Shown: positions 34,990-46,981 of the stretch, piece after piece | How positions within the stretch are numbered: the stretch's first letter is position 1 | How the letters are laid out: each line of letters begins with the position of its first letter | Assembly (NCBI GenBank): GCA_029891385.1 | Contig: CM057233.1 | Span: 33,400,540 to 33,464,539 of the forward strand | Origin: Erythroxylum novogranatense | Lineage: Eukaryota; Streptophyta; Magnoliopsida; Malpighiales; Erythroxylaceae | DNA length: 64,000 nt | Reading direction: 5' to 3' | Notes under the pieces: generated by a model | Databases searched by the model: none | The model's input: the letters and a program-made list of their open reading frames with translations, nothing else | Told to the model about the DNA's origin: nothing | Made by a program: the position numbers and the translations under genes

Positions 34990-36450
34990 TGTTAGTAGTG
35001 TGCCCTAGGCAATGGACATATGTGCTTTTTTTACTTACATTATGGCTTATTAATAAGATATTTTGAGGTATTCTTTTATATATGCATGTATATCGTTTAT
35101 GTAATGTGATTTACATTCCATGAATAGTATTAGGCTTTTGTCATCAAGTATGTGACTTGATAGTAAAACCATAAACTTTATAATACTATTCTAAATTGTC
35201 CCTAGTCGATCATTATTGGTGGAACAATAATGAATTAAGGCTAGTATGTGTTCTGATTGATGATCACGTTTTTTTGATCATGAATATGAGTTATCAAATC
35301 AGAAACATAGATATATGTTAGAGAACATAAATTAGATTGATCCACAGAGAGAACACTACATGGTTTCATGTCATTAGTGATTCTCAATATGGTTTGACTT
35401 TAGTCGTCTGACCTGAAGTCATCATGGTTCCTTACATGAGGAATTTAGTATTTTGACATTAGACTAAGTTATCTTTAACCGGATAACAAATATTCTTATA
35501 TTGGACATTAAATAAATCATGTGGAGGGATGTGACTGACGTAGATGGGATTTGTACCTCTCTTAAATGAGAGAGATATCATTTGGGCCTCTTGACAAGTA
35601 TGACTGAAGAAATGCATGGCCGTGCTCAAAGGAATTGATGAGGAGTCATCAATGTCATTTGTTATAATCAGTCAACTTGGGGATCAAGAAACTATGATTA
35701 ATCAAAGGTTAATATGTACCATGCCTTGTGATTAATCTTGATATCGTGTTACAAAGGGACTGAGTTTGTAACCATGGTTACAAGTTAAATTGGATTACCG
35801 ATCCTTATTTGAATTAGGTAGTCATATTGTCTTGCTAGAGGCCGCTAATAACTTATGGGCCTTGAAGTGTGATCAAGCCCATTTCCAACATCAAATGAGC
35901 CTACAGGGTCGCACACAAAGAGTGATGTGATTTGGGCTTATTCTCTTAGGCCTATTTTATTAGGCATTGAATAAATATATGTGGATATATTTATTGGGCT
36001 AGATTATTTAAGTTGTCGGGCTTTTATTATATGAGATATAATGTGGCCCGAAACTTATTAGGCTTTAATAATTCTAATAGGATTAGGATTATGAAGCTTT
36101 TATTCCTAATAGGAATAAGAATTAGGGTTTTTCTATAAATAGAGAAACTTATGTCTCATTAGAGATAAGAGAGTCAAAAAACCTAGCCATCTTTCGAGAG
36201 AAAAACTGTGTGCCATTTGAAAGGGTTTTGGACCTGTTAGCACACACGAGCCACTGCTTGGATTGTTCATCCTCGTGTGGAAATTGGTAGAGGGCATTTG
36301 CACATTGTAGTGTCTACAAATCTGAAAAAAAAAATCCGCATCAAGAGGTATTTTCTTACATGTCATAGTTTTAAGTTATATATCTTATTGTTGTTTTGTG
36401 GTCTTTTCCGCTGCGTATTGAGAATACTCGGGCTATAGGTTGATCCAACA
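34990..36450 (+). mobile_element. Ty1-copia-type solo LTR, 1461 bp
   Basis: Starts TGTTAGTAGTGTGCCCTAGG and ends TGATCCAACA, with CAAAT on both sides. It carries a TATA box and a run of GGGCTT/GGGCC words typical of plant copia LTRs. With no internal domain or second LTR nearby, it is what remains after recombination between two LTRs. It sits inside the older LTR relic. Confidence 0.82.
36134..36141 (+). promoter_or_regulatory. TATA box of the copia solo LTR
   Basis: TATAAATA in the context TTTTTCTATAAATAGAGAAA, followed within 100 bp by A-rich leader sequence. Position within the LTR fits a U3/R border. Confidence 0.6.
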
Positions 36451-36455
36451 CAAAT
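36451..36455. repeat. target-site duplication CAAAT, right copy
   Basis: Identical to 34985-34989. Confidence 0.85.
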
Positions 36456-37489
36456 GAAAAAGCTACTTCAACTAAACTAGTTAGATCTCCTATGAACCTG
36501 AAATCCAACACTGCAATTTTGATGAGTCTGCGAACTCAGTGAGTGAACCATCATTGATGTTTTTCACTCAAATTAGAAACACAGAGGAAAATCATTTCCC
36601 AATCTAGTACGTATTTCATAACATTCAATACTGATTATCACATCACATTTTGCCACACTATATTAAGTACATCCACATAATCATATTTTCATAAACATAT
36701 AAGATAAGCTAACATTTCATATCACAACACATCCTCGTTGACTCTTCAACTGTATTTTAATCAATTCAGTAATTCATTTTAATTCAAACATATGATACAT
36801 ATAAGAATGTATATGCATATGCACATATGCCTCCATTCATTGTTACTTTATTGTGATCGAGTGCCTCTTTACTATCTCTTATCTGTTGTGGATACCTGGC
36901 TCATTTCATATACTATCCTGTACCCATTGTGGATATCAGGTTTATTGATAACTAAGCCTATGGCTCTTTGTGTACATTTTTTAGCTTTAAACTCTTTTTC
37001 ATGTTGGTCACTATAAGTGTAACTCCTTTATCTGATCATGCATCTCAATGCAATGCATCGTTTCATATGCCATATTTTATTACCTTTCATTCTTGTGTGA
37101 TTTTGTCACATGTATCAATTTCATCATATCTATGTCCGTCAATTCATATTCAATTATTCACATAGTTCAAATTTATTATGACATTTTGCATTCAATTACT
37201 CTCACGTTTAATATTTATTCTGGAATTTCACAGCCAATTGTTAACATATTTCATTTTCAACATACAGATCATATAAAAGCACATATAATTGAGTTACACA
37301 TCTAGGTTAACTCACAGTACACTTTAGATAAGCTACTACCTTGATGATCTGGCAATGTTTGGATGTTGATGATCTATTTATGCTTTTTTATTCATACAAT
37401 ACACATATGTAGTTCACATATTACTAAGTGAATCAATCATATGATTATTCAGTCATACACACGTTTATATGTCATGTTCAATGCATGCT
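36456..37489 (-). mobile_element. old Tekay-type LTR relic, piece 2
   Basis: GCGAACTCAGTGAGTGAACC (36530-36549) and the decayed hairpin after it match the same landmark at 37931 and 45730. 'ATTGTGATCGAG' (about 36850) matches the left edge of the hairpin cassette. CATCTAGGTTAACTCAC (37300-37316) matches the splice-donor-like landmark of younger copies but has lost the GG. It ends at the insertion site of the LARD-like element and appears to resume at 49349. Confidence 0.6.
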
Positions 37490-37494
37490 CAATT
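37490..37494. repeat. target-site duplication CAATT, left copy
   Basis: Repeated at 49344-49348. Confidence 0.88.
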
Positions 37495-38084
37495 TGTAAT
37501 ACCTCACTCCCGCGTGACCCGAACTGGACATCGTTGGTGACATCCGAGTTTGTGCCCCGCGAGGGTGGCGTGCTACATCAGTCAGTCGAAACTCAGTATG
37601 AAAGTTTTTTTTCATTACACTCATGTGCACGGAATAGACAGTAAACAATTTGAGCCCACGTTCATAAATAAACATTTTCAGTTATTACAATCTTTCAATA
37701 ATAATTTACAAAAGCCATTTAATGAACAAAAAGCCATAACTAAATTGGGCTCACTATAAATATAGAGCATTCTTTTACTGAGATTTCAGAAAATAATAAA
37801 TGAGACACTAATGCAGACGCAAACTGATCCCGACCTCTATCTGTCCCTTGCATACGGTAGACATACTCCCGTGTCAAACGGGGTACTCTTCGAGACCTGA
37901 AAAATAGATGCAAATTTTGGGTGAGTTTTGCGAACTCAGTGAGGAACCATCATTAATGGTTCGCCCAATTCATGCAACACACAAGCAATTCACAATTTTG
38001 GAAGGCATTCTGGCCTTGTTCCCATTTCCAGTATTCAGTCAAGTATGTATGTAACGCACATGTGACACCCAGTTGATTACAGTA

Positions 38085-38225
38085 TTGTGACCGAGCGATA
38101 AACGAAAGCGATTATACGATGAAGGCGCCAGATAGGGAGTAGGAGAGCCCTCTAGGTATGCACTAACTCCCTTCGAGCTCGAGGCTCTTTTTCAGTATCA
38201 GTATCAGTGAAGACTCTGGTCACCA
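38085..38225 (-). other. hairpin cassette in the left LARD LTR
   Basis: Outer stem TTGTGACC/GGTCACCA (seven of eight pairs) around a GGGAGT/ACTCCC stem and GAGCTCGAGGCTC. Layout matches the Tekay cassette although the inner sequence is unrelated. Confidence 0.6.
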
Positions 38226-38675
38226 CTGTTGTTATTATCCGGTTATGCATTTGTGTATGAAATGCATATGCCCAATTAACAGTCCATATCAAACAGTCTG
38301 GCCCAGTAGAGGCAACGAAATGAAGCACAGTATAGCAAGCAATGCACAATGTGCACATCCAGAACACTTCAAGCAATTAATCACAGTATCACAGTAATAA
38401 CAAACAATTCACGTTCATATAGCACAATTCTACCAGTCACAATTGATCACATCACAATTAAGCAGTAACTATACAATCCATTCATGTATCACAATTTCAC
38501 ACAGTAGGAGCAATTTAGCTCACAGAATCACAACCAGATACACTTCTTTGGTAGTTCTCCCAATTCATCGAACCACCTATCCGGAACCCAGTCACAAACA
38601 AACACAATCCTAATCCCTCCATTATTTCCCCACATTGAACATATAATAATTGAATGAACCATCTAGGTTACTCAC

Positions 38676-38741
38676 CTGAACTTCCGAGCTAATACCTGGA
38701 AGTCTTAGTGGCATCGGTGGATCGATGCTCTAAAAGTGCCT
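38676..38741 (-). other. 66-nt exon-like segment in the left LARD LTR
   Basis: On the minus strand TTCTGTAACTGTTATAG comes before it and AG|GTGAGTAACC follows it. TGTAAC/CTGTAAC upstream could serve as a branch site. Confidence 0.45.
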
Positions 38742-39116
38742 CTATAACAGTTACAGAATATAAATATTACCAATTGCTCAATCAGAATTATCTAATGTTG
38801 CACATGTAGCAATTAGAAGGTGCACAATGCATGTTCATGATATTCCCGGGCCTAATCCAAAATTTTTCATTACAAAAATTCCGTCTAAAAATTAGAAATC
38901 TAACGGCACCAAAATTACTCAATTCGGGCCTTTCTAGGTCCAAAAATAAACAAAACAGTGACCAAAGAACCATTACCCGGACCCACGTCAATTTTTTGTC
39001 CAAAAATTTCCCATTTCTCACAAAATGAAATTCAATGTTTCACGAATCCGATGCCTCAAGAATCAGGTCAATCGGAGGTCAAAATGACAAAGATATAGGC
39101 AAAATAGTAGAGAAAT

Positions 39117-39211
39117 GCATGTCCTAGTCGACTGGTCTGACAATCCTAGTCAACTAGCCCTACTATAATGTTCTAGTCGACTGGTCTAAGAATCCTAGTC
39201 GACTAGCCCTA
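39117..39211 (-). repeat. GTCGAC palindrome patch, left LARD LTR
   Basis: Four near-copies of CTAGTCGACT(A/G)G, each a near-palindrome centred on GTCGAC (one reads GTCAAC), separated by TCTGACAATC- or CCCTACTATAATG-type spacers. It occupies the place of the GC-rich patch in the Tekay-type LTR. Confidence 0.75.
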
Positions 39212-39319
39212 TTAAAATGACATATTTGAAACAATTGCCTCCGACATGCCAACTTGTCTAGGTCATAACTCCCTACTCCGAACTCCAATTTGGACAAAAT
39301 TGGTTTCTATTACATAGAG

Positions 39320-40110
39320 AAAAGAGAGCTCTACAAGTTTTATGAAGGACACAAAAGCCAATTTTACATATAAGGGTGTCAAAAATGCAATCAAAGTTAC
39401 TGCCCAGTCAATGCCTCTCAAAACAGTGCAGGATTTTGTAAATTCAATAACTTCCCATTTCCTTAGTAAAAAATTACACAATAAATGTGCACAAAAAAAT
39501 CACAATGTTTTCTACAACTTTTATGACAACCTGAAATCAAATTCACTTGCTAACTAGGTCAAACAATTCAACAAATAATCTGCCCACTGAAATTCCCCAA
39601 TCTGGACAACAAATTTTAAAACAGCATAACTCCTTACAAAAATGTCAAAAAGTTACATAATTTATACACCTGAAAAGATCAAACACAATACTACACTTCT
39701 CATGAAGGGCTTAAAAACCAATTCCATCTCTAACAAGCTCAAAACTGTCATGCAAGTTTCTGCCCTGACCACTAGTCAATCACCTAACTTCAATCCAATC
39801 TTTGAAAATTCATAAGTCCCAATTCTGTTATCCAAAATTAACATACTATATCTCATTTTCAAGATAATTGCTTCCTATAAAACGTTCCAGAAGATCATTT
39901 GTGCCAATTCAAATCACAAAAATCTCTAAATTTGCCTTTAATCACAATGCTCACAAAACCTACACTGGTGGCTAGGTTTCAACAAAATGCACATAATCAG
40001 TCAACATTCAACAGGTCATATCTCCCAATATACATATCAAAAAATTGCAAATTTAATTGCAATGGAAAGCTAACAAGATAGGCTTCAACTTTCATGCAGA
40101 ACATTTTCAC
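39320..40110 (-). repeat. degenerate ~180-bp repeats in the left LARD LTR
   Basis: On the plus strand 'CTACAAGTTTTATGAAGG', 'CTACAACTTTTATGAC', 'CTACACTTCTCATGAAGG' and 'CTATAAAACGTTCCAGAAG' occur at about 39326, 39512, 39691 and 39871 (steps of 186, 179 and 180), with another variant near 40090. Confidence 0.6.
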
Positions 40111-41562
40111 TAATTCCTTCTACATAAATCTAGAAAAATCACCAAAGTTTCAGATTCTCACTTTTCGATACTGTTCATACAGTCAATAACATTAACTTTC
40201 CAAGGCAAACTTCAACCTCTTAAGGCTACAATTAGACAATTATAACTCTTAGCCAATCAATTAAAGTTTCATTTGGTTCAAACCTCACCTCATTTGCTTA
40301 ACCATACAATTAGTTATTATCAAAACAGTGCAATAGGTACAAATCCAATTTTCAGCTCTATTCACTTCCTTTCATTTTAACACCTTTCCTACCTCCATAA
40401 GCATTAAATTTAATCACTCAATCAACCAATATATCATTCAATCATCCCCTTAAGCACTTAGCCATAAACATGGCAGAAACACTCTTTGCCTCATTCATAC
40501 ACCTCTTACACTACTCTTTAAGTATCACTTCACTTTTAATCATCTTAACAACTCTACTTACATTCATTAGGTTTTACCCTATCAATATATCAATCAACCA
40601 TCAATTAAATAACCAATTTACATACCCATCTAGTCAAAGCACAACTTCATGCAATTGATGCACAAGATGTCAAAATTATACATGCAACAAACATAGAACA
40701 TCCTCTTACTTATTTAAGCTTTAATCTTCTTCAACTTATCCAACTTTTCATAAACTTCCTACATTTCTCTAACACCCACGATCATCATCTTCTTCCCAAC
40801 ATCACTCATAATCATCACCATGTAAAGGAGGTAGAACACTCAAGCTTGTATCCATGCTAGGAAGACACTTAAGGGAGAAGAGAAGAGTAATTCTTTAGGA
40901 AGCTAATTAAAGAAACCAAATGAAAGAGATGGAAGAGAGGTTTCGGATGGAGGAGGAGACAAAAGCAAACACAAAACCATCGTTTTCTTTCCTTCCCTTT
41001 TAAGACACCGAAAATACAATGAAGGAATAAGACAAAAACATTTAAAAGGTGTAGGACAAGTGTCATTTTGAAGAAAAAGACAAAATGAGAAAAGGACAAA
41101 AACATGTAATAGGATTTCTTAAGAAACCCTAATGAAATTTGACCCAATCAATTCCAATGGCTCTCATTTCAATCCGAAAATAATATACCCAATATTGTAG
41201 TGCCATTGGATAGCAATTTTTGCTACCAAAAATTAACCGGTTCGCCACTTGGCGATTTGTTCGGTCCAAAAATTTTCTCCGAAAAAGTCCAGAAAAATTT
41301 CTAAAAATCCCTTAAAATGTAAAACACACAATGGATCACTGCAACAAATTTTTCAAACACAATTTCCACATTATTCACTATAAAATTTCATTTAGACCCA
41401 ATACCGGGAAATAATCATGAATGCATGCACAGTTATTTTTTATGTGCAAAAATTCACTATTCACCAATACCAGTATGCATGGAAATTCCTAATTAGTCCA
41501 AATCACTCTCGTCCTTTGCTAAACTACGATTTTACCCTTCCCGTCGGGGGTGGGATGTTACA

Positions 41563-41580
41563 CCTCCCCCCTCCTAATAA
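41563..41580 (-). promoter_or_regulatory. polypurine tract of the LARD-like element
   Basis: Minus strand TTATTAGGAGGGGGGAGG directly before the LTR start, preceded by GCGGACGAAATTTT, the pol-tail relic. Confidence 0.85.
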
Positions 41581-44500
41581 AAATTTCGTCCGCAAAATTC
41601 TCAGTCGATGGTTCAATATGGTAGACACTGATCAGTGGTCATATGCCCCTACTTGTCCCACACTTCATCACTCAATGACTCATTTTCTGAAAGATCACAG
41701 TAAGGCTGTCCGTTACTTATGTGGCTATCACTATCTTACCTATCTCAGTTTATTTTAGAGTAGATCATTATTTCCGAACCTATGCACTTATCACGTTTTA
41801 TCAAGCCTTTACCTTTTTCACCAGTAACATGAAGACTAAGTCATGCTCCATTGATACCCTTTTTGCCAATTCTGAGTACACCTTACCAAGGTGATACTTA
41901 CAATAAAACCCTTCATCTTGTCTTTGATACTTCCCTTTCCTTTGGTACTAACACAGTGACACTTATGTCCATTTTGCTATAACCAGTGTTAATTCACCTA
42001 ACCCATTTAGCCTTTATATCACATTGACTCTTAGTTCAGATTCATCTCTCCTTTGACAATTCACTGTGCTTTAGTGTTCACGCACTCTATTCGTATATGC
42101 ATTTTACGCTATTTCATTTGTCCGATCCTGATCCACTTCCTCTAATCCATTTAGCTTTCCTAAGTCACTTTCTTTTGTTTCACTCATCACAAGTATCTCG
42201 GCTCAATTTGGTCTTTGACTCTTGTTAGGCATGTTTCCGTGTATTACAAACGTGTACAATCCCTTCTTGTGATCACCATTAACCCTATAGTCATTCGGTC
42301 AAAACTATATAACAAGGTCATAATCCTCTGAAGTCCAAAACACTTAAGCACTTTTCCTATGGAACATTCAAACCTATAATCACTTGAACCTATAATCACT
42401 TCATTATATACCCATAGTAACTCAATTTCACTCTTCGCGTATTCCTACTAGAATGTCTAGCTTCGATTGTTCAATTTCTTTGCTCACTAATTCCTTTGCT
42501 CAATCACTTTTGTCGGGTACATATGCTTCTTCCTTAAATCACCCAATATCGTTCTTCCGATTGCACTCGAAAATTCAGACTCATTATGGGACTCACCACG
42601 GTAACTCCTGAACTGTTAAACTTTCTTGCTACAAATTTACCTCTGTCCAACAAAACTAAATCTAAAACTTCAATGCTCTAGTAACACTTCATGTTACCCC
42701 ATATTCTACTTGACATTTTTCCTTCTTCATTATTCTAGCTTTGGAAACCCCAATGTCTGCACTTGGTTTGTTCATTTCAGAATTGTCTGTTCACTATTTG
42801 AGACTACACTTGACCTTTACCAGTATAATATTCATTTGTGCATGCCGTTCAAACTCTAAACTTTTCTTAAGTTACATGATGTATACCTTATAAGAATCTA
42901 AGGTCTCCAAGGCTTTAAACAATTTCGATCATAGCACCAATACCATTTATCAAAAACCATTCCTCAATTATTCCTCTAACTCTTTTACTTTGCAACACTT
43001 TCAAACACCTTACATCTATAATTATAGTCATCAGTTGTTACCATTTGTTTACCTCACATCAATCTCTATTGGGGTATTGTCGACTTCAACAGACATTACT
43101 CACATTTTTGTTGTTCATTGGGTCTATGATTACTTTATTTTTAATCCCTTAATGAAGGTAACATTCCTTCACGTCAGTCTCAGTGTCCCACTAGGACTTC
43201 TTGTCTCTACTTCTTTTCTCTTCATTCCACTTTTGTTAATGCACATTGACATATGCCACTGCCTATTCAGTCTCTGTATTTCCCTACATTCCACTCCATT
43301 TGAGTATTTCGCTTCGCGGTTTGGGATTATTTTAATCTTAGATCTAATTTACGATCTCCCAACATTTATTCGTAGTATTTCTCGGAAATCAATGTCAACG
43401 ATACTTATTTTCTCACTACGAACAATTTTTTTATGCTATGACTTGATTAGAAACATCCTTTGCACTCGGGTTTTGTAAGGCACTAAACAGTTGCTTTCAC
43501 AAAACTTAAAACCTCAAGAGTATTCCACTATGTATGCCTGAGTCTCCTCTTGAGATATGACTCAATTTCACTTTTGATTTAGTACATACTAAATTTCAAT
43601 TTGTTCCTGTCATGACAGCTCTGACCGTGAATTCATCTTAACTCGCTTTGAGAAATGCTTCTTTGAAAGAAGATTTCTTACTACAATCAGTGATACCGTT
43701 CACGCAATTCGCATCAACCAACTATTTTCTATCAAATGTCAGTTCATCTTATCCAGAAACTCATTAGTAGCTTATACTACTCAAGATTCCCTAAAACTCC
43801 TTTCCATTTGTGCCAATCCTTGATTAGAGAAACTATGCTGTTTGGAGATGGATCCTTCTTCTTTCCTCAAATTCTATACATATGATGAATCATTTGAAAT
43901 TGTACTTTCTTCCCAAACGAACAGTCTAAATTCCTTGACCTATAGGAACTATGATTAGCACTTATTCGCTAAATCACCGATCGTTTCCTCTATTATTTCC
44001 ATGCATATTTTTCACATAAGCCCCATTGTTTCACTAATCATGGTGAATTCACTATTCAATAAATACTCCCACAGGTAAATCAACCTAAATGCGACAACTC
44101 TGTTCATATAGAACTATCATTGTTTCATTATCATTGTCATTGTCATTGTTTTACTATCACTATCATTGTTTCATTTTCCACTTGTCATTATACTTCATTT
44201 CACATAGTTTCCTTCTCATATCATTTACGTGCCAGCTTGACCTTTATCCACTTGCTTATACACTTTAATCTCATTTTTGCTACTTATCTCTTTATTTTCC
44301 TCATTCAATTCAGGATAGGGTATGCACATTTCTATCACATTCGGGGACACATCACCCAAAACAAAACAACATATTACAGTCATTGCATCTTTATCTGTTT
44401 ACCCATCCATTTACCATTTCTGTTTCCATATACACATATTCAACCAATCCATAATTTTCCGATGCACATTCAGTAGAAATTTCCAGTCTTCCTTTTACCC

Positions 44501-45270
44501 TACTATCCTCTTATACTGATTCAATCAACTCTTAGCACAATATTCGAATAACCATTTTGGTCCCAAACTCATGCGCTCATGATCATAACCGTTTCACGAC
44601 AGTTCATCTGTACACTTTCGTCTCACCATTTCTACTTCTTCGCTCTTTACGTTCTTTTGTTTAATCTCATTGTAATCTCGCTATCATCATCTATGATATC
44701 TACTAACACAAGTGTAGTGAATCCATATCTGCCTGATCGGACCATATACTTTTTTCTCATTTCCAATTATCCCCATTTCGTTGAATATACAAGTCACAAC
44801 TCTAATTACCTAATCATCTCGAACTTTTACTCTCACAAAAGCATACTTTAGCCACTATGTTTCTCATATCCACAGAGAACCTTTCCAAGCTATAGACATT
44901 TATGTTTTCTTTCGCCGTAATATTGCCACTTTCAATCCCCTGATTCATTTGGATATCATTCTTTCCTCAATCAGCCCATGCTAACGTAGTCATACTTATA
45001 CCACATTCCAGGTTTATAACAACAGTACAATATAAGTCTCATTATCCATTTTTCTTTTTCCCCTTCCTAATTGCTCATACACTTTCATGGGTTCACATTC
45101 TGATACATTCTCACTTTTCTCACACTTAATCACGTAACACATGTTCACACGTAGGATTTCTACTCGTGCGACTCAGACTGGGGATTAGTTGCTATAGTCT
45201 GCAACGACACGACTCAAATGCATGCAACTTAACCTATGTTTCAGACTGTGCCCAGATACATTCGTATTGC

Positions 45271-45285
45271 TGGGCTCTGATACCA
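45271..45285 (-). promoter_or_regulatory. primer binding site of the LARD-like element
   Basis: Minus strand TGGTATCAGAGCCCA, an intact initiator-Met site, six bases inside the LTR end. Confidence 0.88.
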
Positions 45286-45880
45286 CCTAAATGTAACACC
45301 CCACTCCCGCGTGACCCGAACCCGACATCGTTGGTGACATCCGAGTCCATGCCCCGCGAGGGTGGCGTGCTACATCAGTCAGTCAAAACTCAGTATGAAA
45401 GTTTTTTTTTCATTACACTCATGTGCACGGAATAGACAGTAAACAATTTGAGCCCTCGTTCATAAATAAATATTTTCAGTTATTACAATCATTCAATAAT
45501 AATTTACAAAAGCCATTTAATGAACAAAAAGCCATAACCAAATTGGGCTCACTATAAATACAGAGCATTCTTTTACTGAGATTTCGGAAAATAATTTATG
45601 AGACACTAATGCAGACACAAACTGATCCTGACCTCTATCTGTCCCTTACATACGGTAGACATACTCCCGTGTCAAACGGGGTACTCTTCAAGACCTGAAA
45701 AATAGATGCAAATTTTGGGTGAGTTTTGCGAACTCAGTGAGAACCATCATCGATGGTTCGCCCAATTCATGCAACACACAAGCAATTCACAATTTTGGAA
45801 GGCATTCTGGCCTTGTTTCCATTTCCAGTATTCAGTCATGTATGTATGCAATGCATATGTGACACCCAGTTGATTACAGT

Positions 45881-46021
45881 GTTGTGACCAAGCGCATAAA
45901 TAGTGAACAGTGTACAGTAGATGCGTCTAGGGAGTAGGAGAGCCCTGTAGGTATGCACTAACTCCCTTCGAGCTCGAGGCTCTTTTTCAGTATCAGTATC
46001 AGTGGCGACTCTGGTCACAAC
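45881..46021 (-). other. hairpin cassette in the right LARD LTR
   Basis: Perfect 9-bp outer stem GTTGTGACC/GGTCACAAC. The inner part near 45905-45925 differs from the left LTR while GAGCTCGAGGCTC is kept. Confidence 0.62.
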
Positions 46022-46468
46022 TGTTATTATTATCCGGTTATGCATTTGTGTATGAAATGCATATGCCCAATTTGATCCATATCAAGCGATGCCCTTGAAG
46101 AGAGGCAACGAAATGAAGCACAGTGTAGCAAGCAATGCACAATGTTCACATCCAGAACACTTCAAGCAATTAATCACAGTATCACAGTAATAACAAACAA
46201 TTCATGTTCATATAGCATAATTCTACCAGTCACAATTGATCACATCACAATTAAGCAGTAACTGTACAATCCATTCATGTATCACAATTTCACATAGTAG
46301 GAGCACTTTAGCTCACAGAATCACAACCAGATACACTTCTATGGCAGTTCTCCCAATTCATCGGACCACCTATCGGGAACCCAGTCACAAACAAACACAA
46401 TCCTAATCCCTCCACTATTTCCCCACATTGAACATATAATAATTGAATGAACAATCTAGGTTACTCAC

Positions 46469-46534
46469 CTGTACTTCCGAGCTAATACCTGGAAGTCTTA
46501 GTGGCATCGATGGATTGGCGCTCCAAAAGTGCCT
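46469..46534 (-). other. 66-nt exon-like segment in the right LARD LTR
   Basis: Same acceptor-like TGTTATAG and donor-like AG|GTGAGTAACC borders as in the left LTR. Confidence 0.45.
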
Positions 46535-46916
46535 CTATAACAGTTACAGAATATAAATATTAACAATTTCTCAATCAAAACTATTTAATGTTGCACATGG
46601 AGCAATTAGAAGGTGCACAATGCATGTTTATGATATTCCCGGCCCTAATCTAAAATTTTCCATCACAAAAATTTCGTCTAAAAATTAGATATCAAACGGC
46701 ACCGAAATTACTCAATTCGGGCCTTTATAGGTCCAAAAATAAACAAAACAGTGACCAAAGAACCATTACCCGGACCCACGTCAATTTCCCGTCCAAAAAT
46801 TCCCCATTTCCAATAAAATGAAATTCAATGTTTCACGAATCCGATACCTCAAGAATCAGGTCAATCGGAGGTCAAATGACAAAGATATAGGCAAAATAGT
46901 GGAGAAATGCATGTCC

Positions 46917-46981
46917 TAATCGACTGGTCTGAGAATCCTAGTCGACTAGCCCTACTATAATGTTCTAGTCGACTAGCCCTA
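46917..46981 (-). repeat. GTCGAC palindrome patch, right LARD LTR
   Basis: Three CTAGTCGACTAG-type palindromes (one reads AATCGACTGG), one fewer than the left LTR. Confidence 0.72.

Larger units (their letters stand above)
37495..41562 (-). repeat. left LTR (element 3' LTR), 4068 bp
   Basis: Plus-strand ends TGTAATACCTC (37495) and GATGTTACA (41562). It holds a hairpin at 37944-37962, the cassette at 38085-38225, the exon-like segment at 38676-38741, the GTCGAC patch at 39117-39211 and degenerate ~180-bp repeats from about 39320 to 40090. Confidence 0.9.
41563..45291 (-). mobile_element. non-coding internal region of the LARD-like element, 3729 bp
   Basis: The plus strand is pyrimidine-rich and AT-rich throughout. 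Only short open frames occur; none shows a Gag zinc knuckle, protease DS/TG, RT 'DD', RNase H or integrase motif on either strand. A CATTGT-type microsatellite lies near 44120-44160. The minus strand ends in a frame relic reading like 'ADEIFIRR' just before the polypurine tract, so an ancestral pol was present. What the remaining 3.7 kb does is unknown; packaging signals would be expected at the primer-site end. Confidence 0.75.

Noticed and set aside
39342..39557. 71-codon frame repeated exactly at 47112-47327
   Set aside because: Identity is explained by the two near-identical LTRs of one element; the frame crosses degenerate repeats.
41417..41758. 113-codon plus-strand frame crossing the LTR/internal border
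   Set aside because: It runs antisense through the polypurine tract; not a plausible gene.
42990..43478. 162-codon open frame on the plus strand, hydrophobic
   Set aside because: It lies antisense in the non-coding LARD interior, is T-rich with Phe/Ile/Leu/Ser from composition alone, and shows no domain or conserved counterpart.
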